This document shows positions 8,769 through 18,319 of a stretch of DNA of 54,336 bases, piece by piece. Below the pieces are notes generated by a model. It did no database searches and had not been told where the DNA came from. It saw only the letters and a program-made list of their open reading frames with translations. Every line of letters starts with the position of its first letter. Positions within the stretch are counted from its first letter, which is position 1. The DNA comes from Arcobacter sp. (lineage in GTDB: Bacteria; Campylobacterota; Campylobacteria; Campylobacterales; Arcobacteraceae), in NCBI GenBank assembly GCA_003252105.1, contig QKDL01000040.1, positions 1-54,336 on the forward strand. The letters run 5' to 3'. A program made the position numbers and the translations under genes.

Positions 8769-9595
8769 AATAAACTTCCTAAAATATTTAAACTACACAA
8801 TAAAATACCAAAAAACAAAATAACCTTTGTCATATGAGATGCTCTTATTCTAGCCGTTGAATTATCAATTAAGTTTACAATTAAAAAACTACATAGAACT
8901 AAAACAAATCCTAGAAGATGATTGTCTCCTGCTAGAATATATATAAAACTATATGCAAAAATCATCTCCAAAAATTTTGCTGCATATAAAAACTCATAAA
9001 ATATAGCTCCATATTCTATCTCAATCCCTCCAACTATTTCTTGATGTGCCTTTGGTGCATCAAAGGGTGAAAGTTTTGTTATCGCTGGGATTATTAAAAT
9101 TAAAGCTAAGTAAATAAAAGGAAATGATAAAAGTTGAGATTCACTATTTAAAATAGTGCTTATATCAAAACTTCCATATACCAAATATATTCCAATAGCC
9201 ACTAATAATAATACAGGTTCATAAGCAACTATTGATAAAAGTTTTCTATTTGAACCTATATGGGAAAATATTGATTTTACACTAAATCCTGCAAGTATTA
9301 ATATAATTGAAGCAAGTAGATGCAAAAATATTATATATAAAAGGTTAAAACCTAAAAATATAAAAGCAATTAAAAGCCAAAGGGTAAAAAAATAAAAAAG
9401 AGCAAGTAAAGTATGGGTTTTATTTACCATCAAAGCTCTTTTATCCATAAGTTTATACATATCATAAAAGGGTTGTAAAATTGGTGGTCCAATTCTTCTT
9501 TGCATTTTTGCTTTTAAAACTCTTTGTGCCCCTTCAAAAAAAGCTGCATAAATTGGTGCAAATAAAATTAATAAAATTAAAACCATATTGCTCAT
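8759..9595 (-). CDS. echB: Group 4 hydrogenase membrane subunit (NuoH/EchB type)
   Basis: 278 residues with about eight membrane helices, homologous to NuoH/HycD/HyfC/EchB. The signature 'QRRIGPPILQPFYDMYKL' (about residues 32-49) corresponds to the first conserved cytoplasmic loop. 'EIEYGAIFYEFLYAAKF' near residue 200 carries the acidic residues of the loop contacting the hydrophilic arm. This subunit links the catalytic module to the ion-pumping subunit and is thought to hold part of the proton (or Na+) path. The start overlaps the stop of echA by 4 bp (ATGA). Length and loops match Ech-type rather than the longer NuoH (about 325 residues). Confidence 0.88.
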   Translation of the reverse strand: MSNMVLILLILFAPIYAAFFEGAQRVLKAKMQRRIGPPILQPFYDMYKLMDKRALMVNKTHTLLALFYFFTLWLLIAFIFLGFNLLYIIFLHLLASIILILAGFSVKSIFSHIGSNRKLLSIVAYEPVLLLVAIGIYLVYGSFDISTILNSESQLLSFPFIYLALILIIPAITKLSPFDAPKAHQEIVGGIEIEYGAIFYEFLYAAKFLEMIFAYSFIYILAGDNHLLGFVLVLCSFLIVNLIDNSTARIRASHMTKVILFFGILLCSLNILGSLLCP

Positions 9596-11337
9596 GATAA
9601 ACCCACTATCAAAATAATAGATAATATAAGTATAAAACTATTTTGGAACAAAGTTTTATACTTATCAAAATCATAATAAAACACACCAACATTGTGGGTA
9701 TATTTTTCTCCACAAGAATACTCTTTGACTCTATCTATACCTTTAAAGTTCAATACTTTAAGCAAAATAAAAAATATAGCTATAAATAAAATAATTGTTA
9801 TTGTAAACATGAAAATACTTAAGCTGTTGTAAATTATAAAAACTAATGAAAAAACAGCAATAAAAAAGAGTATATAAGAGCTAAAAATAAACTCTTTTGG
9901 TATCTTTTGTTTTTCAACTATTTTGTCAGTTGATGAAAAATCTATCAGTTTTGAAGCTACTTTAAAATATAAAAGAACTAAAAGTGATGAACCTATTACA
10001 AAAAGAATTGCAACCAAAAGATATAAAGGGTTGTATTTTATAAGTTCACTTATATATGTTAGCGAAAATAATTTTGCAAAAAATAGACCAAATGGTGGCA
10101 TTGTAATAGATGCGAAACCTAAAAGAATAAGTGAAGTAAGAATAGGTGTTTTTTGAAATAAATTTGTAAAATCCTCAATACTTTTTATATGAAACTCTTT
10201 TTCTAAAATTCCAGCTATCATAAACAACATAGCTTTTGAAACCGCATGGAAAAATATTAGATATAAAGTTATGGTAAAAGCTTCTTGTGTGCCCATTGAA
10301 GCAATACTTACCATTAAAGCCAAAAGTGCAATGGTTGAGTATGCCAATATCTCTTTAAAATTATCCTTTGCCAAAGACTGTAATGCTATTACAGTAAAAA
10401 CTGCCATTGAAAAAAGTGTAATTAAAAAAGATAAAGTAGGGGTAAATATATATGATATTTTTAAAATCAAAAATGGAGCTATTTTTACCATAGTTGCTGA
10501 GTGTAAAATAGCACTAACAGGAGTAGGAGCAACCATAGCCCCTAAAAGCCAACTTTCAAATGGTTTTGAGGCACCTTTTACAAAACTTGCAAAGGCTAAA
10601 AATATTGCTATTAAAATCTCAGGAGATTTTAGTTGAGTAAAATAGATACTTGAATCATTTTGTATAGCAATAATTACAGCAAACAAAATAAAAATACCAC
10701 CTAATTGGTTTAACCATAAAGCCCTTAACGAATTATTTATGGAAATTTCATCTTCTCTAAATCTTATTAAAAGGTATGAAGACAAAGTTGTCATTTCAAA
10801 AAAGAAGAAAAAAAGTAGATAATTGTTTGCTATAACTATCATATTCATAATAAAAATAAAAAACCATAGATATGATAAAAAGAATTTTCTTTTTTCCATT
10901 GAACAGTTTTCATACTCCATATATTTAACTGCATAAATAGCAATAATAGAACCAACCAAATTTATAACTATAAGCATAAAAAATGATAAGTTATTTAGAT
11001 AAAAATCACCATATTTATCATGGGAAACATTAAAAATACAGTATAAAAATAAAACAGTTTGAAATAACGCCAAAAGAAGTACTTTATTATTTTGGGCTTT
11101 AAACCCTACATAAACAAAATATCCAAGTAAAACTAAATCTAAAATTGTGATAATAGTATGTAAAAAAGTATTTAGATTAAATTGATAAACAGAATTAGAA
11201 AAAAAATGAAAAACTGAAATAGCAGTTAATATTATTAAAGAAAAAACTGAAAAGCTATATATTAGTTTTTTATTATCTTTAAAAGCGAAAAAAGATGATA
11301 AAAGAGGCAATATTATATAAAGAATAGTTATATACAT
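9592..11337 (-). CDS. echA: Group 4 hydrogenase ion-pumping membrane subunit (NuoL/EchA type)
   Basis: 581 residues, about 15 membrane helices, of the NuoL/MrpA antiporter-like family. The conserved Glu of the pumping channel is in 'FFFEMTTLSSYLLIR' (about residues 174-188). The lysine-bearing region is in 'FVKGASKPFESWLLGAM' followed by 'HSATMVKIAPFL' (about residues 252-292). The long NuoL-type lateral helix is not obvious. It is the first gene of the six-gene hydrogenase operon, with a GGAAAA ribosome site. The 119 bases upstream are AT-rich and should hold the promoter. Role: couples electron transfer to H+ or Na+ translocation across the inner membrane. Confidence 0.88.
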   Translation of the reverse strand: MYITILYIILPLLSSFFAFKDNKKLIYSFSVFSLIILTAISVFHFFSNSVYQFNLNTFLHTIITILDLVLLGYFVYVGFKAQNNKVLLLALFQTVLFLYCIFNVSHDKYGDFYLNNLSFFMLIVINLVGSIIAIYAVKYMEYENCSMEKRKFFLSYLWFFIFIMNMIVIANNYLLFFFFFEMTTLSSYLLIRFREDEISINNSLRALWLNQLGGIFILFAVIIAIQNDSSIYFTQLKSPEILIAIFLAFASFVKGASKPFESWLLGAMVAPTPVSAILHSATMVKIAPFLILKISYIFTPTLSFLITLFSMAVFTVIALQSLAKDNFKEILAYSTIALLALMVSIASMGTQEAFTITLYLIFFHAVSKAMLFMIAGILEKEFHIKSIEDFTNLFQKTPILTSLILLGFASITMPPFGLFFAKLFSLTYISELIKYNPLYLLVAILFVIGSSLLVLLYFKVASKLIDFSSTDKIVEKQKIPKEFIFSSYILFFIAVFSLVFIIYNSLSIFMFTITIILFIAIFFILLKVLNFKGIDRVKEYSCGEKYTHNVGVFYYDFDKYKTLFQNSFILILSIILIVGLS

Positions 11338-11456
11338 TATTTTCCTTTTTTATAAGTATAATAAAAAAAAGTTACAAAGAGATTCAAAAAAAGGATAATT
11401 TTTTTACAATAAGATATTAATTTATATAAAGTTACCAAAAATAACAATAGAGAGTA

Positions 11457-11936
11457 TTACAACCCTCTTAATGTTATTCCTAAAAATATTGCTATTAAAC
11501 CAAGTATAATATTTGTAGGGATTAAAAAATTTGCTATTGGTTGAAGTTTTTCTTTAGCTATTGCCAAATTTCCTTCATCAAAAGCTTTTTGTGCTTGTTT
11601 TCTTTTTATAAATATAATAACAAAGATAATAGTCATTATAGTCCATACAATCTCTTTTGCTATAACAAAACTATATAAAGGTGTTCCTTTGAAACCTAAA
11701 GCTATTATCATAATAATAGCTGTAAGTAAAAGTAAAATAATTGATGGGATAACCATATTGAAAAATCTTCTTAGACTCTCTAAAGTTCTTCCAAGTTTTA
11801 TTTTTGGCTCTTCAATCTCTTGCATAGAGTAGTGAACTGCAAATCTAATTGCAATCATCCCTCCAACCCAAATAATAGCACTTAATACATGTAAAAATAC
11901 TATTATTGAAGAAAAGTTATGAAATAAATCTTGCAT
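11457..11936 (-). CDS. CopD-like small membrane protein
   Basis: 159 residues with four membrane helices. The N-terminal 'FLHVLSAIIWVGGMIAIRF' holds the H-x-x-x-x-x-x-W-x-G-G pattern found in the CopD/YebZ-type and HemJ-like membrane families, where the His may bind haem or copper. It is shorter than full CopD, so the family name is tentative and no function in copper handling is shown. It starts 1 bp after the alaS stop and uses an AAGGA ribosome site inside the end of alaS, so it is co-transcribed with alaS. A conserved hypothetical membrane protein would be a safe alternative label. Confidence 0.65.
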   Translation of the reverse strand: MQDLFHNFSSIIVFLHVLSAIIWVGGMIAIRFAVHYSMQEIEEPKIKLGRTLESLRRFFNMVIPSIILLLLTAIIMIIALGFKGTPLYSFVIAKEIVWTIMTIIFVIIFIKRKQAQKAFDEGNLAIAKEKLQPIANFLIPTNIILGLIAIFLGITLRGL

Positions 11937-11937
11937 C

Positions 11938-14493
11938 TTATAAATTTTCCTTCACATATTTTAAAGCTTGCTCTTTTGCTTCTGGGATTTTAGATACATC
12001 TTTCCCTCCTGCTTGTGCGAAGTCAGCTCTTCCACCACCTCCACCACCAACGATTGGAGCAATTGCTTTTATCCAATCTCCAGCTTTAACATTTGTGTTT
12101 TTACTTCCTGCAACAAGCATAACCTTGTCACCTTTTGCTTGAAGAAGTAAAATAGCAACTTTTTCATTCCCATTTTTGTAATCATCAACAAGTTTTTTAA
12201 TATCACCATTTTCAACAATATCAACTATAACTTTTATATCACCTATTGTTTCTTCTAAAATAGGTGTTGAAATAGAGTTTTGTGCTTCTTCTAACTCTTT
12301 TTTAAGTTCTCTTATTTGGTCTTTTAATTTTTTGATACCAAGAACTACATCATTGTTTTTAACTTCATTTTGAACTTCATTCATTGTAGAAATAATATCT
12401 TTTGTGTATTTTGTTGCAGCAAGTCCACAAACAGCTTCTATTCTTCTAACTCCAGCACTTACACCTGATTCTTTTGTGATATAAAAACTTCCAATATCAT
12501 GAGCATTTTTCACATGAGTTCCCCCACAAAATTCAACTGATACATCTCCAAAGCTTACAACTCTTACTACATCACCATATTTCTCACCAAACATAGCAAT
12601 AGCACCTTTTTGTTTAGCTTCTTCTATTGGTAACTCTTGAACATCACCTGCTAAACCCCGTGCAATCATAGTGTTCACCAAGTCTTCAACTTCTTCAATT
12701 TGTTCAGTTGTCATAGCTTTAGGATAAGTAAAGTCAAATCTTAATCTTGAAGCATCATTTAATGAACCAGCTTGAGAAACAGTATCTCCTAGAACCATCT
12801 TTAAAGCACTTTGTAAAAGGTGTGTTGCACTATGATGTTTCGCTATTTCATATCTGTTTACAACAACTGCATCTACTGATTCTCCAACTATGAAGTCAGA
12901 TTTTTCTACTTTTATTTTTGATAAATTTATACCATGAAATTTAGATGTTTCTTCAATAATAGCAATATGGTTATCATCTTCTAATGCTCCAATATCTCCT
13001 GTTTGTCCTCCACTTGTAGCATAAAATGGAGTTTTATCTAACATAACCCATCCAGTTTGCCCTGCAGATAGCTTTTCAATTTCATTGAAATTTTGATCTA
13101 AAAGTGTAACTATGTTACTTTTGTATGCAGTATTTTCATATCCTACAAATTCATTTACACCGTATTTTTCAAGTAAGGTTTTAAAATCTCCCTCAGTTGC
13201 TATATCTCCACTACCTTTCCATGCAGCTTTTGCTTTTGCTTTTTGTTCTGACATAAGTGTGTCGAAAGTTTTTACATCTACTTCTATACCTTTATCTTTT
13301 AACATATCTTGTGTTAAATCTAAAGGGAAACCTTTCTCATCATATAATTTAAAGGCAATCTCTCCACTAAATAACTCTTTAGTATTTTCTAACTCTTCAT
13401 TAAATAAAGCCATTCCCGAGTCTATTGTTTTAAAGAATCTTTCTTCTTCTAAAGTTAATTGCTCTTTTACATACTCTTTTTGCTCAATTAGCTCAGTATA
13501 GTGGTGTCCTAAGATATCACATAAAGTATCATAAAGCTCAGACATAAATGGCTTTCTAAATCCTAAAAGATAACCATGTCTAACAGCACGTCTCATGATT
13601 CTTCTATTTACATAAGGTCTACCTTCATTTCCAAATAATATCCCTTGAGCTAACATAAATGAATTTGCTCTTAAATGGTCAGAGATAACTCTATATGAAC
13701 CAATTGTCTCTTTTGTAGTTTTTTTATTAGATAGTATTTCTAGTTTTTTAATAATTGGTTGAAAATTTGATGAATCAAAATTATTATAAACACCCTCTTT
13801 AATAGCAATAACTCTTTCAAGTCCCATACCTGTATCAATCGATGGTTTAGGAAGTGGAGTTCTTGTTCCATCAGCACTTTGCTCATATTGCATAAATACT
13901 AAATTCCAAATTTCTAAAAATCTGTCTCCATCACCGCCCATATAATCTTCAGGACCATTAAAGTGTTCTTCACCTTGGTCATAAAAAATTTCACTACATG
14001 GCCCACAAGGTCCTGTATCACCCATTGACCAGAAATTATCTTTGTCTCCAAATCTCATAATTCTAGAAGAATCAATATGTTTTGACCAAATTTCAAAAGC
14101 CTCATCATCACTTTCATGAACAGTTACCCATAGTTTTTCAGTAGGCAAAGATAAGTTAACTGTAACAAATTCCCAAGCATAAGCTATGGCATCTTCTTTA
14201 AAATAATCACCAAAAGAAAAGTTACCTAACATCTCAAATAATGTATGGTGACGTGCTGTGTAACCAACATTTTCAAGGTCATTGTGTTTTCCTCCAGCTC
14301 TCACACAAAGTTGGCAAGAAGTAGCAGTAGGGTTACTTGGTCTTGGAACTGCTCCTGTGAAAATATCTTTAAACTGTACCATTCCAGCATTTGTAAACAT
14401 CAGCGTTGGGTCATCAGGAACCAATGGCATAGAAGATACTACTTCATGCCCTTTATTTTTAAAAAACTCTAAATACTCTTTTCTAATATCCAT
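11938..14493 (-). CDS. alaS: Alanine--tRNA ligase
   Basis: 851 residues, normal length. It charges tRNA-Ala in the cytoplasm. The class II aminoacylation core fills the first 250 residues; '[15 protein letters not shown]' is a family hallmark. The editing domain shows the zinc motif pair 'HHSATHLL' (about residues 560-567) and 'CGGTH' (about 665-669). A C-Ala domain with the Gly-rich '[15 protein letters not shown]' ends the protein. ATG start at 14493. The gene is divergent from trxA. The stop is followed after 1 bp by the CopD-like gene. No disruption seen. Confidence 0.98.
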   Translation of the reverse strand: MDIRKEYLEFFKNKGHEVVSSMPLVPDDPTLMFTNAGMVQFKDIFTGAVPRPSNPTATSCQLCVRAGGKHNDLENVGYTARHHTLFEMLGNFSFGDYFKEDAIAYAWEFVTVNLSLPTEKLWVTVHESDDEAFEIWSKHIDSSRIMRFGDKDNFWSMGDTGPCGPCSEIFYDQGEEHFNGPEDYMGGDGDRFLEIWNLVFMQYEQSADGTRTPLPKPSIDTGMGLERVIAIKEGVYNNFDSSNFQPIIKKLEILSNKKTTKETIGSYRVISDHLRANSFMLAQGILFGNEGRPYVNRRIMRRAVRHGYLLGFRKPFMSELYDTLCDILGHHYTELIEQKEYVKEQLTLEEERFFKTIDSGMALFNEELENTKELFSGEIAFKLYDEKGFPLDLTQDMLKDKGIEVDVKTFDTLMSEQKAKAKAAWKGSGDIATEGDFKTLLEKYGVNEFVGYENTAYKSNIVTLLDQNFNEIEKLSAGQTGWVMLDKTPFYATSGGQTGDIGALEDDNHIAIIEETSKFHGINLSKIKVEKSDFIVGESVDAVVVNRYEIAKHHSATHLLQSALKMVLGDTVSQAGSLNDASRLRFDFTYPKAMTTEQIEEVEDLVNTMIARGLAGDVQELPIEEAKQKGAIAMFGEKYGDVVRVVSFGDVSVEFCGGTHVKNAHDIGSFYITKESGVSAGVRRIEAVCGLAATKYTKDIISTMNEVQNEVKNNDVVLGIKKLKDQIRELKKELEEAQNSISTPILEETIGDIKVIVDIVENGDIKKLVDDYKNGNEKVAILLLQAKGDKVMLVAGSKNTNVKAGDWIKAIAPIVGGGGGGRADFAQAGGKDVSKIPEAKEQALKYVKENL

Positions 14494-14572
14494 AAAAACT
14501 ATCCATATATAAATTTAGTCAAATATTTTAACAAAAAATATATTTATCGAAGTTTATTTAAGGTTATATTAG

Positions 14573-14578
14573 TATAAT
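14573..14578 (+). promoter_or_regulatory. Putative -10 box of trxA
   Basis: Perfect TATAAT in the 121-bp divergent gap between alaS and trxA. It is preceded by T-rich, AT-periodic sequence, as usual for sigma-70 promoters in this phylum. A transcription start near 14585 would leave a leader of about 30 bases with the AAGGA ribosome site just before 14615. Confidence 0.55.
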
Positions 14579-14614
14579 TTTGTCATATTACATTTATATA
14601 AAAGGATGGAAAAT

Positions 14615-14932
14615 ATGGGAAAATATATAGATTTGACTCCAGAAAATTTTGATGAAGTAACAAAAAGTGGTGTTTCTTTAGTAGATTTTTGGGCACCTTG
14701 GTGTGGTCCTTGTAGAATGATTGCTCCTGTAATTGAAGAATTAGCAGCAGAATTTGAAGGTAAAGCAAATATTTGTAAAGTTAACACTGATGAGCAACAA
14801 GATTTAGCAGTTAAGTATGGAATTAGATCTATACCTACAATTATCTTTATGAAAGATGGTGAAATTGTAGATCAAATGGTAGGTGCTTCTTCAAAACAAG
14901 CATTTACAGATAAAATCAACTCATTATTATAA
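14615..14932 (+). CDS. trxA: Thioredoxin
   Basis: 105 residues, classical thioredoxin size. The redox-active site is W29-C30-G31-P32-C33, and the cis-proline loop is 'RSIPT'. It reduces protein disulfides in the cytoplasm (ribonucleotide reductase, peroxidases) and is recycled by the product of trxB downstream. The in-frame ATG at 14606 was rejected because the AAAGGA ribosome site (14601-14606) would overlap it; spacing to 14615 is ideal. A strong terminator follows, so trxA is probably a single-gene transcript. Confidence 0.97.
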   Translation: MGKYIDLTPENFDEVTKSGVSLVDFWAPWCGPCRMIAPVIEELAAEFEGKANICKVNTDEQQDLAVKYGIRSIPTIIFMKDGEIVDQMVGASSKQAFTDKINSLL

Positions 14933-14934
14933 TT

Positions 14935-14967
14935 AAAAAAAAGATAGAATTTTTTTCTATCTTTTTT
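14935..14967 (+). terminator. Intrinsic terminator after trxA
   Basis: GATAGAA at 14943-14949 pairs with TTCTATC at 14955-14961 around a T-rich loop. The stem is extended by an A-run before and a T-run after, so it can act in both directions. It starts just past the trxA stop codon. Confidence 0.8.
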
Positions 14968-15116
14968 CTTAAACTCAAATAAAAAAAAATCTTAACAAAT
15001 GTATAAAAGCAATATTTTATCTATACTATAGTTAAATACGATAAAAATAATTACTGGAAAAAAATTATCAATTATATAAATTTTAATTAACCTTAAACTT
15101 AATAAGATTTTTGTAA

Positions 15117-15149
15117 AATTATGCCCTTATATTAAATTAGAGCATAATT
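15117..15149. repeat. 8-bp inverted repeat upstream of the trxB promoter
   Basis: AATTATGC (15117-15124) and GCATAATT (15142-15149) are exact reverse complements separated by 17 bases. The right arm ends 18 bases before the -10 box of trxB, where a regulator could overlap the -35 region. The rest of the 257-base gap between trxA and trxB (14933-15189) is AT-rich, and I see no ORF or RNA gene in it. Confidence 0.4.
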
Positions 15150-15167
15150 GGTTATTTTTTTATTTGG

Positions 15168-15173
15168 TATAAT
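15168..15173 (+). promoter_or_regulatory. Putative -10 box of trxB
   Basis: TATAAT preceded by TTTGG and a T-tract, about 17 bases before the trxB start at 15190. Initiation near 15180 would give a very short leader that barely includes the GGGG ribosome site at 15181-15184. This argues against the in-frame TTG at 15148 as start. Confidence 0.6.
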
Positions 15174-15189
15174 TCAAAAAGGGGAAATG

Positions 15190-16119
15190 ATGTTAGATTT
15201 GGCAATTATTGGTGGAGGACCTGCTGGTTTAACTGCGGGATTGTATGCAACTAGAGGTGGTTTAAAAAATGTAACTATGTTTGAGATGGGGATGCCAGGA
15301 GGACAAATTACTGGTAGTTCAGAAATTGAAAATTATCCAGGTCAAGGTGAAGTTATGACTGGTATGGAACTTATGGATAATTGGCCAGCTCAGGCTATGA
15401 AATTTGGTTTAAAACATGAGATGAATCAAGTTACTAAAGTTACTAAAGAGGGTGAGATTTTTACAATCACAACTGCTGATGGTAAAACACAAGAAGCAAA
15501 AACTGTTTTATTAGCAACAGGTTCTGTTCCTAGACGTGCTGGATTTAAAGGAGAAGATGAATTTTTTGGAAGAGGGATTTCAACTTGTGCAACTTGTGAT
15601 GGATTTTTTTATAAAAATAAAGAAGTAGCACTTATTGGAGGTGGAGATTCTGCTTTAGAAGAAGCTGTTTATCTTTCAAAAATTTGTTCAAAAGTTTATT
15701 TAGTACACAGACGTGATACATATAAAGCAGCTCCAAGTACAATCGAACATATGAAAGCTTGTGAAAATATTGAAGAGGTTACAAATGTAACTGTTGAAGA
15801 GGTTATTGGTGATAATATGGGAGTAACAGGTTTGATTGTAAAATCAAAAGAATCTGGAGAAACTAGACAATTAGATGTACCAGGTGTATTTGTTTTTGTT
15901 GGACGTGATGTATTAAATGAACCATTAAAACAAGATGATGGTAATTTTTTATGTGATGTAAATGAACAAGGTGAAGTAATAGTTGACCTTAAAATGAAAA
16001 CATCAGTTCCTGGATTATATGCTGCAGGTGATGTAAGAATTGAAGCAGCGAAACAAGTTGTATGTGCTGCAGGTGACGGAGCAACAGCAGCAGTTAATAT
16101 AATAGAATATTTAGGGTAA
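15190..16119 (+). CDS. trxB: Thioredoxin-disulfide reductase
   Basis: 309 residues. FAD-binding Rossmann motif '[12 protein letters not shown]' at 6-17, redox pair Cys133-Ala-Thr-Cys136, NADPH motif '[12 protein letters not shown]' near 152-163, and the C-terminal FAD motif 'GLYAAGDVR'. It is a cytoplasmic flavoenzyme that reduces thioredoxin with NADPH. ATG at 15190 is preferred over adjacent ATG 15187 by spacing to the ribosome site, and over the upstream TTG at 15148, which would precede the promoter. trxA lies upstream as a separate unit; dapB follows after 67 bp. Confidence 0.97.
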   Translation: MLDLAIIGGGPAGLTAGLYATRGGLKNVTMFEMGMPGGQITGSSEIENYPGQGEVMTGMELMDNWPAQAMKFGLKHEMNQVTKVTKEGEIFTITTADGKTQEAKTVLLATGSVPRRAGFKGEDEFFGRGISTCATCDGFFYKNKEVALIGGGDSALEEAVYLSKICSKVYLVHRRDTYKAAPSTIEHMKACENIEEVTNVTVEEVIGDNMGVTGLIVKSKESGETRQLDVPGVFVFVGRDVLNEPLKQDDGNFLCDVNEQGEVIVDLKMKTSVPGLYAAGDVRIEAAKQVVCAAGDGATAAVNIIEYLG

Positions 16120-16148
16120 GAAACTCTAATATATAGATAAAATTTTAA

Positions 16149-16167
16149 AATTCCTTTTATAGGAATT
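16149..16167 (+). terminator. Small hairpin between trxB and dapB, possible weak terminator
   Basis: AATTCCT (16149-16155) pairs with AGGAATT (16161-16167) around a 5-base loop. No clear T-run follows, so it may only attenuate or protect the 3' end of trxB RNA. Confidence 0.4.
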
Positions 16168-16186
16168 ATGAAGAAGGATAGAATTA

Positions 16187-16960
16187 ATGTTAAACATAGG
16201 TATTGTTGGTAGTACAGGTAGAGTAGGTTCTTTATTGATAGATGATTTAGAAAATGATCTAGAGGCTAAATTGTCTGCTTGTCATGTTTTTGATCAATTA
16301 AAAAAGAGTGTACCAGATGGTACTGTAGTTACAAATGATATGAAAATATTACTTGATTCAAGTGATGTAATTATTGATTTTTCAGCTCCAGCAGCTACAG
16401 AAGCTCTTCTTACAGAAGTGGTTGAAAATGGCGGTAATAAACCACTTGTAATAGCAACTACTGGATTTAACAAACATCAACAAAATTTATTAATAGAAGC
16501 AAGCAAAAAAGTACCAGTTTTATATGCAACAAATATGAGTTTAGGAGTTGCTGTTTTAAATAAACTTGTGTCATTAGCTTCAAAAGCATTAAAAGATTTT
16601 GATTGTGAGGTCGTAGAACAACACCATAGATATAAAGTTGATGCACCTTCAGGTACTGCACTTACACTAGCAGAACATGCTGCACGTGCAAGAGATTTAG
16701 ATTTAGATGCTGTTAGAGTTTCTGGACGTGATGGGCAAATTGGTGCTAGAACAAAAGATGAAATAGGTGTTATGAGTTTAAGAGGTGGAGATATAGTAGG
16801 ACGTCATACTGTAGGACTATACAATGATGGTGAATTTATAGAATTACATCATACAGCAACTTCAAGAAACACTTTCTCAAAAGGTGCAATCAAAGCAGCA
16901 AAATGGTTAGTTAATCAAGAAGCTGGTTTATACTCTATTAATGACTGTTTAGGTCTATAA
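16187..16960 (+). CDS. dapB: 4-hydroxy-tetrahydrodipicolinate reductase
   Basis: 257 residues, normal length. N-terminal dinucleotide-binding motif 'GIVGSTGRVGSLL' (5-17). The catalytic region 'EQHHRYKVDAPSGTAL' holds His146/His147 and Lys150 followed by the substrate-binding S-G-T. It reduces hydroxy-tetrahydrodipicolinate with NAD(P)H in lysine and meso-diaminopimelate synthesis, so it supplies both protein and peptidoglycan. ATG start with an AAGGA ribosome site. purF follows after 9 bp, so the two are co-transcribed. Confidence 0.96.
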   Translation: MLNIGIVGSTGRVGSLLIDDLENDLEAKLSACHVFDQLKKSVPDGTVVTNDMKILLDSSDVIIDFSAPAATEALLTEVVENGGNKPLVIATTGFNKHQQNLLIEASKKVPVLYATNMSLGVAVLNKLVSLASKALKDFDCEVVEQHHRYKVDAPSGTALTLAEHAARARDLDLDAVRVSGRDGQIGARTKDEIGVMSLRGGDIVGRHTVGLYNDGEFIELHHTATSRNTFSKGAIKAAKWLVNQEAGLYSINDCLGL

Positions 16961-16969
16961 GGAAAATAT

Positions 16970-18319
16970 ATGTGTGCAATAGTTGGTATATTTGGTAACG
17001 AAAATGCTTCAAGACTGGCTTCATTAGCTCTGTTTTCAATGCAACATAGAGGTCAAGAAGCTACTGGTATTTCATCTTCTTGTAATGGAAAAATTTACAC
17101 AAAAAAAAATAGTGGATTAGTATCAGAAGTTTTTAATGAAGAAGCCTTAAAATATTTAAAAGGAAATATGGCAATAGGTCACAACAGATACTCTACTGCT
17201 GGAAGTGATTCTATTTTGGATGCACAACCAGTATTTGCCAAGTATAAACTTGGTGAAATCTCAATTGTTCATAATGGAAACTTAATCAATAAAGATGAAG
17301 TAAGAGAAGAATTGATCGATAGAGGTGCAATTTTTCAAACAGGAATGGATACAGAAAATTTAATCCATCTTATTGCAAAAAACTCAAAATGTAGATTGCA
17401 AGATAGAATAATAGAAGCTTTAAATAAAACTATTGGTGCATATTGTTTTATAATTCAATCAAGAAATAAGCAATTTGTTATTAGAGATAGATATGGAATT
17501 AGACCGTTATCTTTAGGAAAATTAAAATCAGGTGGATATATAGTTGCAAGTGAAACATGTGCATTTGATTTAGTGGATGCGCAGTTTGTTAGAGATGTTA
17601 AACCTGGTGAAATGTTAGTTTTTTCAGAGAAAACTGAGGAACCAGAATCTATTCAATTATTTGAACCAAATTTTAGACCATGTGCTTTTGAATATGTATA
17701 TTTTGCTAGGCCAGATTCAGTTATAGATGGTAAAAATGTATATAGAACTAGAGAAAATATGGGAAAAACTTTAGCAAAAAATGATCTAAACAATGGTATC
17801 AAAGTTGACATGGTTGTTCCAGTTCCAGATTCGGGAGTTCCTGCTGCACTTGGTTATTCTGTTGAAAGTGGAATCCCTTTTGAGTATGGAATTATTAGAA
17901 ATCACTATGTGGGAAGAACATTTATTGAACCAACACAAGAGATGAGAAATATGAAAGTTAAAATGAAACTTTCACCTATGAGATCATTAATTGAAGGTAA
18001 ATCTTTACTTGTAATTGATGATTCTATTGTAAGGGGAACTACTTCTAAAAGAATTGTTAAAATGCTTAAAGAAGCAGGAGCAAAAGAGGTTCACTTTAGA
18101 GTTGCTAGTCCAGAGATAAAATTTCCATGTTATTATGGTATTGATACTCCATCTAAAGAGGAACTTATTTCTCATAGAATGACTAAAGATGAGATTTGTG
18201 AATATATAGAAGCTGATACCTTAGAATATCTAAGTGTTGAAGATTTAGTTGAATCTATAGGCAATGATAGAAACTATGCATTAGAGAGTTTTAACGGTGA
18301 CTATTTCGTTACACAATAA
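16970..18319 (+). CDS. purF: Amidophosphoribosyltransferase
   Basis: 449 residues. The sequence begins Met-Cys-Ala-Ile-Val-Gly; after Met removal Cys becomes the N-terminal nucleophile of the Ntn-type glutaminase domain. 'SMQHRGQEATGI' and 'GHNRYSTAG' are further glutaminase signatures. The phosphoribosyltransferase domain shows the PRPP loop 'VIDDSIVRGTT' at about 347-357. It makes 5-phosphoribosylamine from PRPP and glutamine, the first committed purine step. There is no long propeptide before the Cys, unlike Bacillus-type enzymes. The 3' end overlaps the radical SAM gene by 23 bp. Confidence 0.97.
   Translation: MCAIVGIFGNENASRLASLALFSMQHRGQEATGISSSCNGKIYTKKNSGLVSEVFNEEALKYLKGNMAIGHNRYSTAGSDSILDAQPVFAKYKLGEISIVHNGNLINKDEVREELIDRGAIFQTGMDTENLIHLIAKNSKCRLQDRIIEALNKTIGAYCFIIQSRNKQFVIRDRYGIRPLSLGKLKSGGYIVASETCAFDLVDAQFVRDVKPGEMLVFSEKTEEPESIQLFEPNFRPCAFEYVYFARPDSVIDGKNVYRTRENMGKTLAKNDLNNGIKVDMVVPVPDSGVPAALGYSVESGIPFEYGIIRNHYVGRTFIEPTQEMRNMKVKMKLSPMRSLIEGKSLLVIDDSIVRGTTSKRIVKMLKEAGAKEVHFRVASPEIKFPCYYGIDTPSKEELISHRMTKDEICEYIEADTLEYLSVEDLVESIGNDRNYALESFNGDYFVTQ

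Noticed and set aside
10271-10636. 121-codon plus-strand open frame
   Set aside because: Antisense to the well-supported echA gene; its composition is a mirror of the membrane-helix codons.
6838-11337. Complex I (nuo) fragment instead of a hydrogenase
   Set aside because: The NuoD-like protein has both CxxC Ni-Fe ligand pairs, which complex I lacks, and the gene set has only six subunits.
13112-13501. 129-codon plus-strand open frame
   Set aside because: Antisense shadow within alaS; Ser/Phe-rich translation without family features.
15148-15189. N-terminal extension of trxB from TTG 15148
   Set aside because: It would cover the TATAAT box at 15168-15173 and add residues before the FAD motif that the family lacks.
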